Origin: Prevotellaceae bacterium UBA4301
GTDB taxonomy: Bacteria; Bacteroidota; Bacteroidia; Bacteroidales; Bacteroidaceae
DNA length: 64,000 nucleotides
Direction of reading: 5' to 3'
NCBI GenBank assembly: GCA_002395775.1
Contig: DGUV01000029.1
Coordinates: 60,072-124,071 of the forward strand
Part shown: positions 17,238 to 26,229 of the stretch, one piece after another
Numbering within the stretch: position 1 is the stretch's first letter
Layout of the letters: each line of letters opens with the position of its first letter
Translations under genes and position numbers: made by a program
Notes under the pieces: model-generated
Database searches by the model: none
Seen by the model: only the letters and a program-made list of their open reading frames with translations
What the model was told of the DNA's origin: nothing

Positions 17238-18646
17238 CAGTCTTGTGTTTGAGTCATGAGTTCTTGAAGAAGGTTGGCCCCCTCTCGGGCAACGAGGTCG
17301 ATGCGTAGCTCCCGTGTTGTGGTTAGTGAAATATCGACTCGTTGGAATAGTTTGAGGTAGCGTTCGGTCTGCCCCTCACCCAGTGCCTGGGTAAGTTCGG
17401 CTAAATCGGCCGAAGCAAAGAGGCGGCAGCCCTTCATCTCATCTTGAATACGATGTTTCACGTCGTAATGACCTGTAGAATAGGCCAATGAGGGGGTGCG
17501 GGAGATGCGCAAAAGGTTGTTATTCGTGGAGAAGTAATAGGTCTTACCTTTGTAGTTGGCCGAAGCCTGATTGGCTGTGGCTGACTGGAATTGCAGTCCG
17601 GCCAGGCGGGTGAGTTTGTCGTTCCATGAGCTGACGTTCTGCATGAAACTGTCATCGGTCACAGAGGCCTGCATCACAAAGTCGCCGGAAAGTGAAGGCC
17701 AAGTGAGGGAGACATCTCCTGCAATGTTGTTCATGAGCATGTCGAAGTCAAACAGGGTGTTGAGCATGAGCATGACCGTGCGTATGGCTTGATTCTGCCG
17801 CAAAAGTGTGAGCAACTTTGTGCCGTCGAGACCGATTTCAAGATGCAGGGCTGGACGGGCGGGTACTGACTGGACAAGAGAACCGTCGATGGGCTGGAAC
17901 ACCTCGTTCAGTTTGTCGAGGAAGGAGTTGACCGTCGTGTTGTCGGATTGTGGCGTCAGCGACAACGAGATTCTTTCTTTGTGAGCTGTCAGACCGGCGC
18001 TCAGGCCCAACTCCGAAAGGTCAATGTTACGCAGAAGCTTGGAGACGGGACGCGGAACGATGCCATCGGGCAGGGCTGCCATGGTGGTGGCGAGTGCTAT
18101 GGGCTCCTTGCGTTGCGCCATTTGTTCGTAGATTTTGCTCTGCTTGCCACTCTTCGAGGCGTCCTGCCGCAGACATTCGGCTATGGTGTTACGGAGGAAG
18201 TCTTGTGCTTCTCCGACGGCTGGCCCCATGAGCATGGCACGGTCGTCGTCGATACCCATCAGTATGTTGCCGTCAAGAACGGTCCAAAGCAGTCCTCGCT
18301 GTTCCTCGGTGATGTAGCCTTTGTCACGCAAGAACTGTGCAAATTGCTTGGCATCGTCGAGGGGTACAATGGCACCAAGACTCTGTTCCGAAGCAAAGAC
18401 GTAGGCCGGCGTGACAAGGTCGATGCCGACCTCTTCCTTATCACCTGAAAGAAGCCATGACTTGAGGTCCGAAAACGAGAGTCCATAGTCCAGAGCCAGT
18501 TGTTTGGCATCGACACGTCCCACCATTGAGATGTCGGCGGGCAACGAGGAAGCCATCGAGTCTCCCCTACCTTTAAAGGCTTTCCAAGCAAAGAAAGCAC
18601 CTACGGCCACAGCAACAAGGGCGGCCATGATACCCCACTTTTTCAT
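17237..18646 (-). CDS. DUF4836-like membrane-anchored protein
   Basis: A 469-residue protein with an N-terminal hydrophobic helix (WGIMAALVAVAVGAFFAW, residues 4-21) that is a signal anchor or uncleaved signal. The rest is a soluble envelope domain starting LPADISMVGRVDAKQL, a form typical of the Bacteroidota family DUF4836. Function is unknown. It is coupled on both sides: a 4-base overlap with rsmE and a 1-base overlap with the ABC ATPase, so a part in that ABC system is possible. Confidence 0.7.
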   Translation of the reverse strand: MKKWGIMAALVAVAVGAFFAWKAFKGRGDSMASSLPADISMVGRVDAKQLALDYGLSFSDLKSWLLSGDKEEVGIDLVTPAYVFASEQSLGAIVPLDDAKQFAQFLRDKGYITEEQRGLLWTVLDGNILMGIDDDRAMLMGPAVGEAQDFLRNTIAECLRQDASKSGKQSKIYEQMAQRKEPIALATTMAALPDGIVPRPVSKLLRNIDLSELGLSAGLTAHKERISLSLTPQSDNTTVNSFLDKLNEVFQPIDGSLVQSVPARPALHLEIGLDGTKLLTLLRQNQAIRTVMLMLNTLFDFDMLMNNIAGDVSLTWPSLSGDFVMQASVTDDSFMQNVSSWNDKLTRLAGLQFQSATANQASANYKGKTYYFSTNNNLLRISRTPSLAYSTGHYDVKHRIQDEMKGCRLFASADLAELTQALGEGQTERYLKLFQRVDISLTTTRELRIDLVAREGANLLQELMTQTQD

Positions 18647-19353
18647 AGGATTTGTTTTTTAAGTTGCATAATATGTACAGCCACGAGAGCTGCCGTTTCG
18701 GTTCGCAAACGACTCTTGCCGAGAGAGACGGATTGGAATCCCAAACTCTCTGCCAAGCGGACTTCCTCAATAGAGAAATCGCCCTCTGGGCCGATGAGCA
18801 CAGTGGCATCCTCGCCCACCCTTAATACATCTGACAGGAAGGGCTTCTCGCCCTCATGACAATGACAAATATAGCATTGGTCCGAGGTTGGCCGTGTTAC
18901 GAACTCCTTAAAAGGAAGCATAGGGTTGACCTTGGGCAACCATGCCTTTCGGCTTTGTTTCATGGCCGAGATGACAATCTTTTCTATGCGTTCGGTCTTC
19001 AGTACACGACGTTCTGAGAACTGGCAATCGAGGAACGAGAACTCATCGACGCCAATCTCCGTAGCCTTCTCGGCAAACCATTCCGTGCGCTCGTTCAGTT
19101 TCGTGGGAGCCATTGCCAGATGGAGGTGGCCCCGCCAAGCACGTTCTTGGGGTTGGGACTCCAGTATGCGATAGGCACAGCGATGGTTGCTTGCCAGCGT
19201 AATATGGGCATGATAGAATGTGCCGTTTCCGTCCATCAGCCACAACTCGTCGCCTTCACGCATGCGCAAGACGCGAATGGCGTGCTGGGTGTCCTCCTTG
19301 CTCAGTTCGCCAAGATGGATGTCGGGTTGATAGAAGAACCGTTCTTCTTTCAT
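18643..19353 (-). CDS. rsmE: 16S rRNA (uracil-1498-N3)-methyltransferase
   Basis: A 236-residue SPOUT methyltransferase. The start MKEERFFYQPD matches the PUA-like N-terminal domain; APTKLNERTEWFAEKATEIG and the knot motifs VLIGPEGDFS and SLGKSRLRTETA near the C-terminus define RsmE. It methylates U1498 in the decoding centre of the small subunit. The start at 19353 is 5 bases after the transporter stop; a longer frame to 19449 overlaps that gene and adds residues foreign to the family. Confidence 0.95.
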   Translation of the reverse strand: MKEERFFYQPDIHLGELSKEDTQHAIRVLRMREGDELWLMDGNGTFYHAHITLASNHRCAYRILESQPQERAWRGHLHLAMAPTKLNERTEWFAEKATEIGVDEFSFLDCQFSERRVLKTERIEKIVISAMKQSRKAWLPKVNPMLPFKEFVTRPTSDQCYICHCHEGEKPFLSDVLRVGEDATVLIGPEGDFSIEEVRLAESLGFQSVSLGKSRLRTETAALVAVHIMQLKKQIL

Positions 19354-19358
19354 GCAGT

Positions 19359-20624
19359 TCAATCCTCCTTGACTTCGTGGTTGTATCGGAACAAAATGGC
19401 AAACAGGATGGCCACGACAAGGGCATAGCCGGCAAAGATGTACCAGCATGTCTGCCAGCCAGGAAGCACGTCGGTGCCCGCAGGCAAGTCATAGACATAG
19501 TGATTGACCACCATCTGGGCGCTGAGCATGCCCACCGTGGCGCCAAAGCCATTGGTCATCATCATGAACAGACCCTGTGCCGAGTTGCGGATGCTGAGGT
19601 CGGTCTCCTTATCAACAAAGAGCGAACCGCTGATGTTAAAGAAGTCGAAGGCCACGCCATAGACTATCATCGACAGGATGATGAACACGAAGCCCGTCCC
19701 CGGATTGCCGATGGCAAAGAAACCGAAGCGGAACACCCATGCCATCATGGCCATGAGCATCACCTTCTTGATGCCGAAGCGAGAAAGACAGTAAGGAATG
19801 AGCAGAATGCAGAGCGTCTCGCTCATCTGTGATATGCTGGTGATGATGACACTATACTTAACCATCAGGGAGTCGGCATACTCAGGGAGTGCTCCCCATG
19901 CCTCCAGATAGCTTGTGGCATAGCCATTGGTAATCTGCAGACAAGAGCCCAGCAGCATGGAGAAGATGAAGAAAACGGCCATGCGATAGTCCTTGAACAG
20001 GGCAAAGGCACGCAAGCCCAGCGCATCGACCAGCGACTTCTTCTCGCCGCTCTTGTTCGTGGGACAGGCTGGCATGCTGAGTGAATAGAGGGCCATGATG
20101 ATGCTCAGGCCTCCCGAGAGTGCAAACTGATAAGGGGTGGCCTTGATGCCCAAGAGGTTGACTGCCCACATGGAGCAGATGAAACCCACAGTGCCCCATA
20201 CGCGAATGGGAGGGAATGCCTTCACGGTGTCCAGTCCTTCTTTCTCAAGAGCATTGTAAGCCACAGAGTTGGTCAGGGCAATAGTAGGCATGAAGAAGGC
20301 CACGCTGAGGGTGTAGAGCGTGAACAAGATGCCAAAGCTCACATGCCCCGCAGCCGAGAGTCCATAGAAGCAGGCGGCAATCATGAAACACCCTGCCAAG
20401 GCATGACAAAGGCCCAGCAGGCGTTGAGCCTGAATCCACTTGTCCGCAACAATGCCCATGAGGGCAGGCATGCACAGGCTAACGAAGCCTTGAACCGAAT
20501 AGAACCAACCGATGTTGGACCCCAATCCTTCACTGCCCAGATAGAGTCCCATGGAGATGAGATAAGCACCCCAGACGGCAAACTCCAAGAAGTTGAGGAT
20601 GGTTAGACGAATCTTAATGTTCAT
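19359..20624 (-). CDS. Nucleoside:proton symporter of the NupG/XapB type (MFS)
   Basis: A 421-residue, 12-helix inner-membrane protein. The opening MNIKIRLTILNFLEFAVWGAYLI with later GWFYSVQGFVSLCMPALMGIVADKW is characteristic of the NupG nucleoside permease family. It probably imports nucleosides for salvage; the specific substrate cannot be read. It sits between rlmI (47 bases upstream) and rsmE (5 bases downstream) in the minus-strand run. Confidence 0.85.
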   Translation of the reverse strand: MNIKIRLTILNFLEFAVWGAYLISMGLYLGSEGLGSNIGWFYSVQGFVSLCMPALMGIVADKWIQAQRLLGLCHALAGCFMIAACFYGLSAAGHVSFGILFTLYTLSVAFFMPTIALTNSVAYNALEKEGLDTVKAFPPIRVWGTVGFICSMWAVNLLGIKATPYQFALSGGLSIIMALYSLSMPACPTNKSGEKKSLVDALGLRAFALFKDYRMAVFFIFSMLLGSCLQITNGYATSYLEAWGALPEYADSLMVKYSVIITSISQMSETLCILLIPYCLSRFGIKKVMLMAMMAWVFRFGFFAIGNPGTGFVFIILSMIVYGVAFDFFNISGSLFVDKETDLSIRNSAQGLFMMMTNGFGATVGMLSAQMVVNHYVYDLPAGTDVLPGWQTCWYIFAGYALVVAILFAILFRYNHEVKED

Positions 20625-20671
20625 AGTATTAAATATTTATGTCGTTTTATTCGATATAGTTTACAGATATG

Positions 20672-21850
20672 CTATTCGACGTAGAGCACAAGCCCCTTGA
20701 GGTATTCTCCCTCGGGATGATAGATGTTGATAGGATGGTCGGCAGGCTGATGCAACTGGTGAAGGATGCTCACCTTGCGATGCGCGAGTGTAGCGGCAGT
20801 GAACACAGCCATGCGGAACTGTTCCTTAGAGATGGCTTGCGAACAAGAGAAGGTGAACAGGATGCTGCCCTTGGGCATCTTCTCCATCGCCCTGGCGTTC
20901 AGTTTCGTGTATCCCTTGATGGCATGACGTACGGCATCGCGGTGTTTGGCGAATGCGGGTGGGTCAAGGATGACAAGGTCGTAGGCAGTCTCCATCTGCT
21001 CGAGATACTTAAAGGCGTCGTCGGCAAAAGCCTTGTGGCGAAGGTCGCCAGGAAAGTTGAGCTCGACATTGGCATTCACTAAATCGACAGCCTTCTGGCT
21101 GCTATCCACGGAATGTACCAACTGGGCTCCGCCGCGCATGGCATAGACACTGAAGCCACCCGTATAGCAGAACATGTTCAGCACGTTCCGACCCTTAGCG
21201 TATTTCTCCACCAGGCTGCGGTTATCACGCTGATCCACAAAGAATCCTGTCTTTTGTCCTTTAAGCCAGTCAATGTGGAACTTCAGGCCATTCTCCATGG
21301 CAACATTGTCGGAGGAACTGCCAAGCAGGAATCCATTCTCCTGTCCCAATTCGGCCTTGAAGGGAAGCGTTGTCTCGCTCTTGTAATAGATGCTTTGCAA
21401 GCGTTCGCCCATCACTTGCTTCAGAGCTTGGGCTATTGACATTCGGGAAACGTGCATCCCTACGCTGTGCGCCTGCATGACGGCTGTCTGGCCATAGATG
21501 TCGATGACCAGCCCCGGCAGGTTGTCGCCCTCGCCATGCACCAGGCGATAGGTGCTGTTGTCTGGATTCTCGGCAACCCCGATGGCCTTTCGCAGTTGAT
21601 AAGCCGTCGATAGTCGGGTGGCCCAGAAGTCTTGGTCAATCGGTTCGTCGTCAAACGAAAGCACACGCACGGCAATGCTCCCTATCTGCCAATGTCCAAC
21701 GGCTATGAACTCGCCATCGTGAGTCAGCACACGCACGAGGTCGCCCTCTGCAGGCTTACCATCGACATGGTTCACGGCTCCAGAAAACACCCACGGATGG
21801 AAGCGTCGCAGGCTCTCGTCCTTTCCTTTATTCAGATACAAGTTCTTCAT
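20672..21850 (-). CDS. rlmI: 23S rRNA (cytosine-1962-C5)-methyltransferase RlmI-like
   Basis: A 392-residue class I SAM enzyme. The N-terminal PUA domain begins with GKDESLRRFHPWVFSGAV. The methyltransferase part has KTGFFVDQRDNR, the SAM site VLNMFCYTGGFSVYA, LVILDPPAFAK and FTFSCSQAI with the catalytic cysteine. RlmI makes m5C1962 in large-subunit rRNA. The gene starts with ATG and overlaps the upstream exonuclease by 23 bases. Confidence 0.92.
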   Translation of the reverse strand: MKNLYLNKGKDESLRRFHPWVFSGAVNHVDGKPAEGDLVRVLTHDGEFIAVGHWQIGSIAVRVLSFDDEPIDQDFWATRLSTAYQLRKAIGVAENPDNSTYRLVHGEGDNLPGLVIDIYGQTAVMQAHSVGMHVSRMSIAQALKQVMGERLQSIYYKSETTLPFKAELGQENGFLLGSSSDNVAMENGLKFHIDWLKGQKTGFFVDQRDNRSLVEKYAKGRNVLNMFCYTGGFSVYAMRGGAQLVHSVDSSQKAVDLVNANVELNFPGDLRHKAFADDAFKYLEQMETAYDLVILDPPAFAKHRDAVRHAIKGYTKLNARAMEKMPKGSILFTFSCSQAISKEQFRMAVFTAATLAHRKVSILHQLHQPADHPINIYHPEGEYLKGLVLYVE

Positions 21851-22475
21851 CCTTAATCAATTCCCAGTTGTTGTCTCGTTTCAATTGTTCCAGTTCCTCA
21901 TATATTCTCAGGCAGGCCCATGCGTCGGTGGCCGCATAGAGCTTTTGCGCATTGGTCAGGTTTTCGGCCTCCCAGTTGCTCAACTGCTGGCCCTTGGATA
22001 TGCGTTGGCCAAAGACATTGGCATAGAGCTTCTGCAGGCTGCGGTCTTCGATACCAAACTCTCCCACATGGGTTTGCAGGTCAAAGAACTCGCCCATTTC
22101 GAAATCGCCCAGGCGATGGAGTTGCTGTGTGTCATCGCGCCACGAAAGGGCCACCTTCCTCACCTGCTTATCGGACAAGAGACGAATGAGCGAAGGGGTC
22201 AGCCCCATGTGGTTGAGGCGAAACAGGAAACAGGTGTCGGCAGATGCCACCTGCAGCAGCGCCACCATGTTCATGGGACCGGGACGAAAGGTGGGCCGTG
22301 TCTCCGTGTCGAAACCCAGCAGGGGTTGGGCAAGCAGGTAATCGACAGCCTTACTGGCTTCGGCCTCACTCTGGACAACGATGATGCGGCCTTCGAAAAG
22401 GACACGAGGCATGGCGGCAATCTTCTTTTTATCGAACCGCTGATAGAGTCTCTTCACTTCCTTACTTGTCTCCAT
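21828..22475 (-). CDS. RNase D-like 3'-5' exonuclease (DEDDy)
   Basis: A 215-residue protein from the ATG at 22475; a TTG at 22484 would add three residues. Catalytic residues are visible in LGFDTETRPTF (motif I), SWRDDTQQL (motif II) and YAATDAWACLRIYEEL (motif III with Y and D). This is the single-domain DEDDy exonuclease common in Bacteroidota and lacks the HRDC domain of true RNase D. Substrate is unknown. It overlaps both neighbours, DUF5063 and rlmI. Confidence 0.9.
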   Translation of the reverse strand: METSKEVKRLYQRFDKKKIAAMPRVLFEGRIIVVQSEAEASKAVDYLLAQPLLGFDTETRPTFRPGPMNMVALLQVASADTCFLFRLNHMGLTPSLIRLLSDKQVRKVALSWRDDTQQLHRLGDFEMGEFFDLQTHVGEFGIEDRSLQKLYANVFGQRISKGQQLSNWEAENLTNAQKLYAATDAWACLRIYEELEQLKRDNNWELIKDEELVSE

Positions 22476-22995
22476 CGTTGGCAAAACGTATGTGATGGAG
22501 CCGCTTCATGGCATCGACCACGGCATCGCCCCAATAAAGTTCAAAGTTGTCACGCACGGCCCACAAGGCATCGGTCATGCAGTCCTCCACCCCATCCTGA
22601 TAGACAGCGAGGAAGTTCCTTAGCGGCTGATAGATGTCGGCCATATGCTCAGAGAGAGATTTCCACTGCGTCTCGTCGGTCTCCATGCCCGTGTCGTAGC
22701 TTACGTCGAGGTACTGATCCTCGTCGGGCAGGATGTCGAAGGCCGTACGGCGTATGAAGTTGTAGTCGTCCTCAGTGACCTTGCCTTGCGGCAGGAAGTC
22801 GCCCTCGCTCTCCACCTGTGGCAGCAATTGGGCTTTCAGATAGAGCAAGGGCAGGAGTTTGAGCATTTTGTCGAGATAGTCCTCACGCCCACGCCCTTGT
22901 GACTTCTCGAGAAAGGCGCAATACTCGATGGCAACCCGCACGAAATCGAGCGTGTCGGCGTGGTAAATGGTTTTAGCTTTATCGTTGACTTTCAT
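22462..22995 (-). CDS. DUF5063 family protein
   Basis: A 177-residue soluble protein, mostly helical, starting MKVNDKAKTIYHADTLDFVRVA and including MLKLLPLLYLKAQLLP and a conserved-looking WKSLSEHMADIYQPLRNFL. This matches DUF5063, a family of unknown function that usually sits next to the RNase D-like exonuclease, as here. It is the first gene of the minus-strand run and has a good promoter just upstream. Confidence 0.82.
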   Translation of the reverse strand: MKVNDKAKTIYHADTLDFVRVAIEYCAFLEKSQGRGREDYLDKMLKLLPLLYLKAQLLPQVESEGDFLPQGKVTEDDYNFIRRTAFDILPDEDQYLDVSYDTGMETDETQWKSLSEHMADIYQPLRNFLAVYQDGVEDCMTDALWAVRDNFELYWGDAVVDAMKRLHHIRFANDGDK

Positions 22996-23020
22996 TAGGG
23001 TGAATTACATAATATGAGGA

Positions 23021-23052
23021 CAAAGATACGATTTCGCACGCAAAATACCAAA
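23021..23052 (-). promoter_or_regulatory. Promoter of the DUF5063-to-comF run
   Basis: On the minus strand: TTTG (23049-23052), exactly 20 bases, then TATCTTTG (23021-23028). This is a full-consensus Bacteroidota promoter, 25 bases before the ATG at 22995. It is divergent from the ftsK promoter. Confidence 0.8.
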
Positions 23053-23100
23053 CATGTTTGATGATTTTCGAATGCGAGACCTCGGAAAACTTTAAATTAA

Positions 23101-23132
23101 TTTGCGATTTCGCTCGCTTAGTCGTATCTTTG
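23101..23132 (+). promoter_or_regulatory. Promoter of ftsK
   Basis: TTTG at 23101-23104, exactly 20 bases, then TATCTTTG at 23125-23132, full consensus. The ftsK ATG follows at 23154. It forms a back-to-back pair with the DUF5063 promoter; their -33 elements are about 50 bases apart. Confidence 0.8.
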
Positions 23133-23153
23133 TGCGCTAAATACATTATATAT

Positions 23154-25574
23154 ATGGCTAACACAACGAAACAAAAACATACGAAACGCGACGAGAAGAA
23201 GTCGAAAGCACGCTTGACGGACAGCGGGGACATGGAAGACCCCGTGAGCAAAGGGGAGTTGATACGATGGATTACGGGAGGAGCAATGATACTGATTGCC
23301 ATTCTGCTGCTCATTGCCTTCGTGTCGAACCTATTCACTGGAGCCTATGACCAGCATCTGGCCGACGACGAACCTGCCCGCAACTGGCTGGGGCGCGGAG
23401 GCGTCTGGCTCGTGGAGAATGCCATGAACCGCACCTTCGGACAAGCCACCTTCTTCCTGCCCATTCTGATGATCGCCTTGGCGTTCAAGATTCTGCAGAT
23501 AGGCCGCATACGCATGTGGAAGTGGCTCATCAACTGCATTCTGCTCACCATCTGGTTCTCGGTGGCAGGGGCTTTGTTCCAGCGTTATTTCTTTACCGAC
23601 AGCTACATCATACTCGGTGGCATGCACGGCCAGACTGCACTCGAATATCTTGCAGGCAAGATTGGCATCTTGGGCACACTCATCGCGCTCATTATCACCG
23701 CTGTGGCCTATGTGGGCTACCTGAGCGGAGAAACCATCCACTTCATTCGCAAGACCCTTGCCCGCGCTCGCAAGGAAGAGACTATAGAGCCTACGGACGA
23801 AGCCCTTAGGGGCGATGACGATAGCCTCGCGAGCTTAGACGATGAGCCCTTAGAGCCTCATGAAGAACGCTCCCAAGAGGAAATTGCCACCACCATAACC
23901 TTTGGTTCCGAGACAAAGGCGGCCGTTGCGGAGATTCCTGCTGAAGTGCCTTTCGAGGTCAAGAGCAACGAAGAACAGCTTCCTGAGGAGAAGGAGATGA
24001 CCGTGAGCATTGGCAAAGGCGAGGAAGAGGCCGACCTGGACAGCACCGGAGCGCTGGAACCCTATGACCCGAAGCTGGACCTCTCGATGTATAAGTATCC
24101 CACCATCGACCTCCTTGACAAACGTGATACGGCCAACGTGGCTGTCGATATGGAGGAGCAGAAGAAGAACAAGGACCAAATCCTGCGCGCCCTGCAGAAC
24201 TTTGGTGTGGAAATCAGCAGCATCAAGGCCACCGTCGGCCCCACCATTACACTTTATGAAATCACACCTGCTCCCGGTGTGCGTATCTCCAAGATTCGCA
24301 ACCTCGAGGACGATATTGCCCTGAGCCTAAGTGCCTTGGGCATCCGCATTATCGCTCCCATCCCAGGCAAGGGAACCGTGGGCATCGAAGTCCCCAATGC
24401 CAAGCCTCAAATGGTTTCGATGGAGAGCATCATCAACAGCCGCAAGTTCCAAACCACGGAGTTTGAGCTGCCTATGGCGCTCGGCAAGACCATCACCAAC
24501 GAAATCTTCATGGTTGACCTGGCGAAGATGCCTCACCTCCTTGTGGCCGGTGCTACGGGTCAGGGTAAGTCGGTCGGCCTGAATGCCATCATCACTTCCC
24601 TACTCTACAAGAAACACCCCGCTGAACTTAAGTTGGTGATGGTTGACCCCAAGAAGGTGGAATTCAGTGTCTATAACCCCATCGTCAATCATTTCCTTGC
24701 ACAGGTGGAAGGGAACGAGGACACAGAAGAGCCCATCATCACTGATGTGAACAAGGTGGTGCAGACGCTCAAGAGCCTTTGCCAGGAGATGGACACTCGC
24801 TATGACCTACTGAAGAAGGCGCGTGCGCGAAACATTAAGGAATATAACGAAAAATTCAAGTCTCGCCAGCTCAATCCCAACAACGGGCACAAGTTCATGC
24901 CCTACATCGTAGTCATCATCGATGAGTTTGGCGACCTCATCATGACTGCCGGCAAGGAGATAGAACTGCCCATTGCCCGCATTGCCCAGCTGGCACGTGC
25001 GGTGGGCATACACATGATTATAGCCACACAGCGCCCCACCACCAACATCATTACCGGCACCATCAAGGCCAACTTCCCTGCACGCATGGCCTTCAAGGTG
25101 AGTGCCATGATAGACTCGCGCACCATCCTCGACCGCCCTGGTGCCAACCAACTTGTAGGAAAGGGCGACATGCTGTTCCTCGCAGGGAACGAACCCGTGC
25201 GCGTGCAGTGTGCTTTCGTTGACACCCCCGAGGTGGAACGCATCTGCAACTACATCGCCTGCCAGCAAAGCTACAACGCTCCCTTCCCCCTGCCCCATGT
25301 GGCCATGGAGGGCGACGGTGGCGAAGGTCCGGATGTCGATATGGAACGGCTCGACCCCATGCTTGAGGAAGTGGCAAAGCTTGTGGTTTCTACCCAGCAA
25401 GGCAGCACCAGCATGATTCAACGCAAATTCGCCATCGGCTACAACCGCGCAGGCCGACTCATGGACCAATTGGAAAAGATTGGTGTCGTAGGGCCAGCCC
25501 AGGGCAGCAAGCCTCGCGAGGTGCTGTGCGTGGGCGACATAGAATTACTTAGATTACTTGAAAACATTAGATAA
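23154..25574 (+). CDS. ftsK: DNA translocase FtsK
   Basis: An 806-residue protein. A basic N-terminus is followed by four membrane helices (within about 38-190), an acidic linker, and the motor: Walker A GATGQGKSVG near residue 466, Walker B IVVIIDEFGDLI near 585, GIHMIIATQRP behind it, and a winged-helix gamma domain at the end (SMIQRKFAIGYNRAGRLMDQLE). It pumps DNA at the division septum and aids dimer resolution. The start at 23154 (MANTTKQKH) lies just after the promoter; an in-frame extension to 23058 covers the promoter and is rejected. Confidence 0.96.
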   Translation: MANTTKQKHTKRDEKKSKARLTDSGDMEDPVSKGELIRWITGGAMILIAILLLIAFVSNLFTGAYDQHLADDEPARNWLGRGGVWLVENAMNRTFGQATFFLPILMIALAFKILQIGRIRMWKWLINCILLTIWFSVAGALFQRYFFTDSYIILGGMHGQTALEYLAGKIGILGTLIALIITAVAYVGYLSGETIHFIRKTLARARKEETIEPTDEALRGDDDSLASLDDEPLEPHEERSQEEIATTITFGSETKAAVAEIPAEVPFEVKSNEEQLPEEKEMTVSIGKGEEEADLDSTGALEPYDPKLDLSMYKYPTIDLLDKRDTANVAVDMEEQKKNKDQILRALQNFGVEISSIKATVGPTITLYEITPAPGVRISKIRNLEDDIALSLSALGIRIIAPIPGKGTVGIEVPNAKPQMVSMESIINSRKFQTTEFELPMALGKTITNEIFMVDLAKMPHLLVAGATGQGKSVGLNAIITSLLYKKHPAELKLVMVDPKKVEFSVYNPIVNHFLAQVEGNEDTEEPIITDVNKVVQTLKSLCQEMDTRYDLLKKARARNIKEYNEKFKSRQLNPNNGHKFMPYIVVIIDEFGDLIMTAGKEIELPIARIAQLARAVGIHMIIATQRPTTNIITGTIKANFPARMAFKVSAMIDSRTILDRPGANQLVGKGDMLFLAGNEPVRVQCAFVDTPEVERICNYIACQQSYNAPFPLPHVAMEGDGGEGPDVDMERLDPMLEEVAKLVVSTQQGSTSMIQRKFAIGYNRAGRLMDQLEKIGVVGPAQGSKPREVLCVGDIELLRLLENIR

Positions 25575-25576
25575 CT

Positions 25577-26221
25577 ATGGTACGACGTTTCACATTACTT
25601 TTACTCCTGGCCCTGCTCACGCTCCCAAGCATGGGCGCAAGCAAGGACAAGGAAGCCCGGAAGATACTCGATGCCACGGCTGCGCACATCAACAAGGCTG
25701 GAGGCCTGAGCATACAGTTCACTGCCACCACGCTCATGGGCAAAACCAATCAGGGCTCTGTCAGTGGGCGAATGGACATCCAAGGCAAGAAGTTCGTGAT
25801 GGACACTGCCGAAATGCAGACATGGTTCGATGGCAAGACACAATGGAGCCTGCAGACAGGTGACACCGAGGTGGCCATGACCGAGCCCACCGGCACGGAA
25901 CTGCAAGCGGTGAACCCTTACGCCTTTCTCGACATCTACAAGCGTGGCTTCAACTACAAGATGAAGCAAGGGACCATCACCAACGGGAAGAAGGGTTACA
26001 AACTCTTTCTCACGGCCGATAATGCAAAGATGGAGATAAGGGAAATCTATCTCGAAGTGGACGAACAGCTCAATCCCGTTCGCGTCTCCATGCGGCAAGG
26101 CAAGCGCCAGTGGGTGCGCATCGTGGTTAACTCGTTTGCCACGGGGCGGAAATTTGCTGACTCGCACTTCGTCTTTCCCAAGAGCAAATATCCCGAAACA
26201 GAAATCATAGACTTAAGATAA
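25577..26221 (+). CDS. LolA-like outer-membrane lipoprotein carrier
   Basis: A 214-residue exported protein with a signal peptide (MVRRFTLLLLLALLTLPSMG). The mature part has the LolA-like start KILDATAAHINKAGGLSIQF and beta strands such as GRMDIQGKKFVMDT and MQTWFDGKTQWSL. LolA carries lipoproteins through the periplasm. The gene lies 2 bases after ftsK and 8 before trxB, a conserved Bacteroidales order. This is a divergent LolA, hence the 'like'. Confidence 0.85.
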   Translation: MVRRFTLLLLLALLTLPSMGASKDKEARKILDATAAHINKAGGLSIQFTATTLMGKTNQGSVSGRMDIQGKKFVMDTAEMQTWFDGKTQWSLQTGDTEVAMTEPTGTELQAVNPYAFLDIYKRGFNYKMKQGTITNGKKGYKLFLTADNAKMEIREIYLEVDEQLNPVRVSMRQGKRQWVRIVVNSFATGRKFADSHFVFPKSKYPETEIIDLR

Positions 26222-26229
26222 AAGAGATT

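Noticed and set aside
24539..24600. FtsK as a conjugative or defence translocase
   Set aside because: Four membrane helices, full motor and winged-helix end, with lolA and trxB neighbours, fit the core FtsK.
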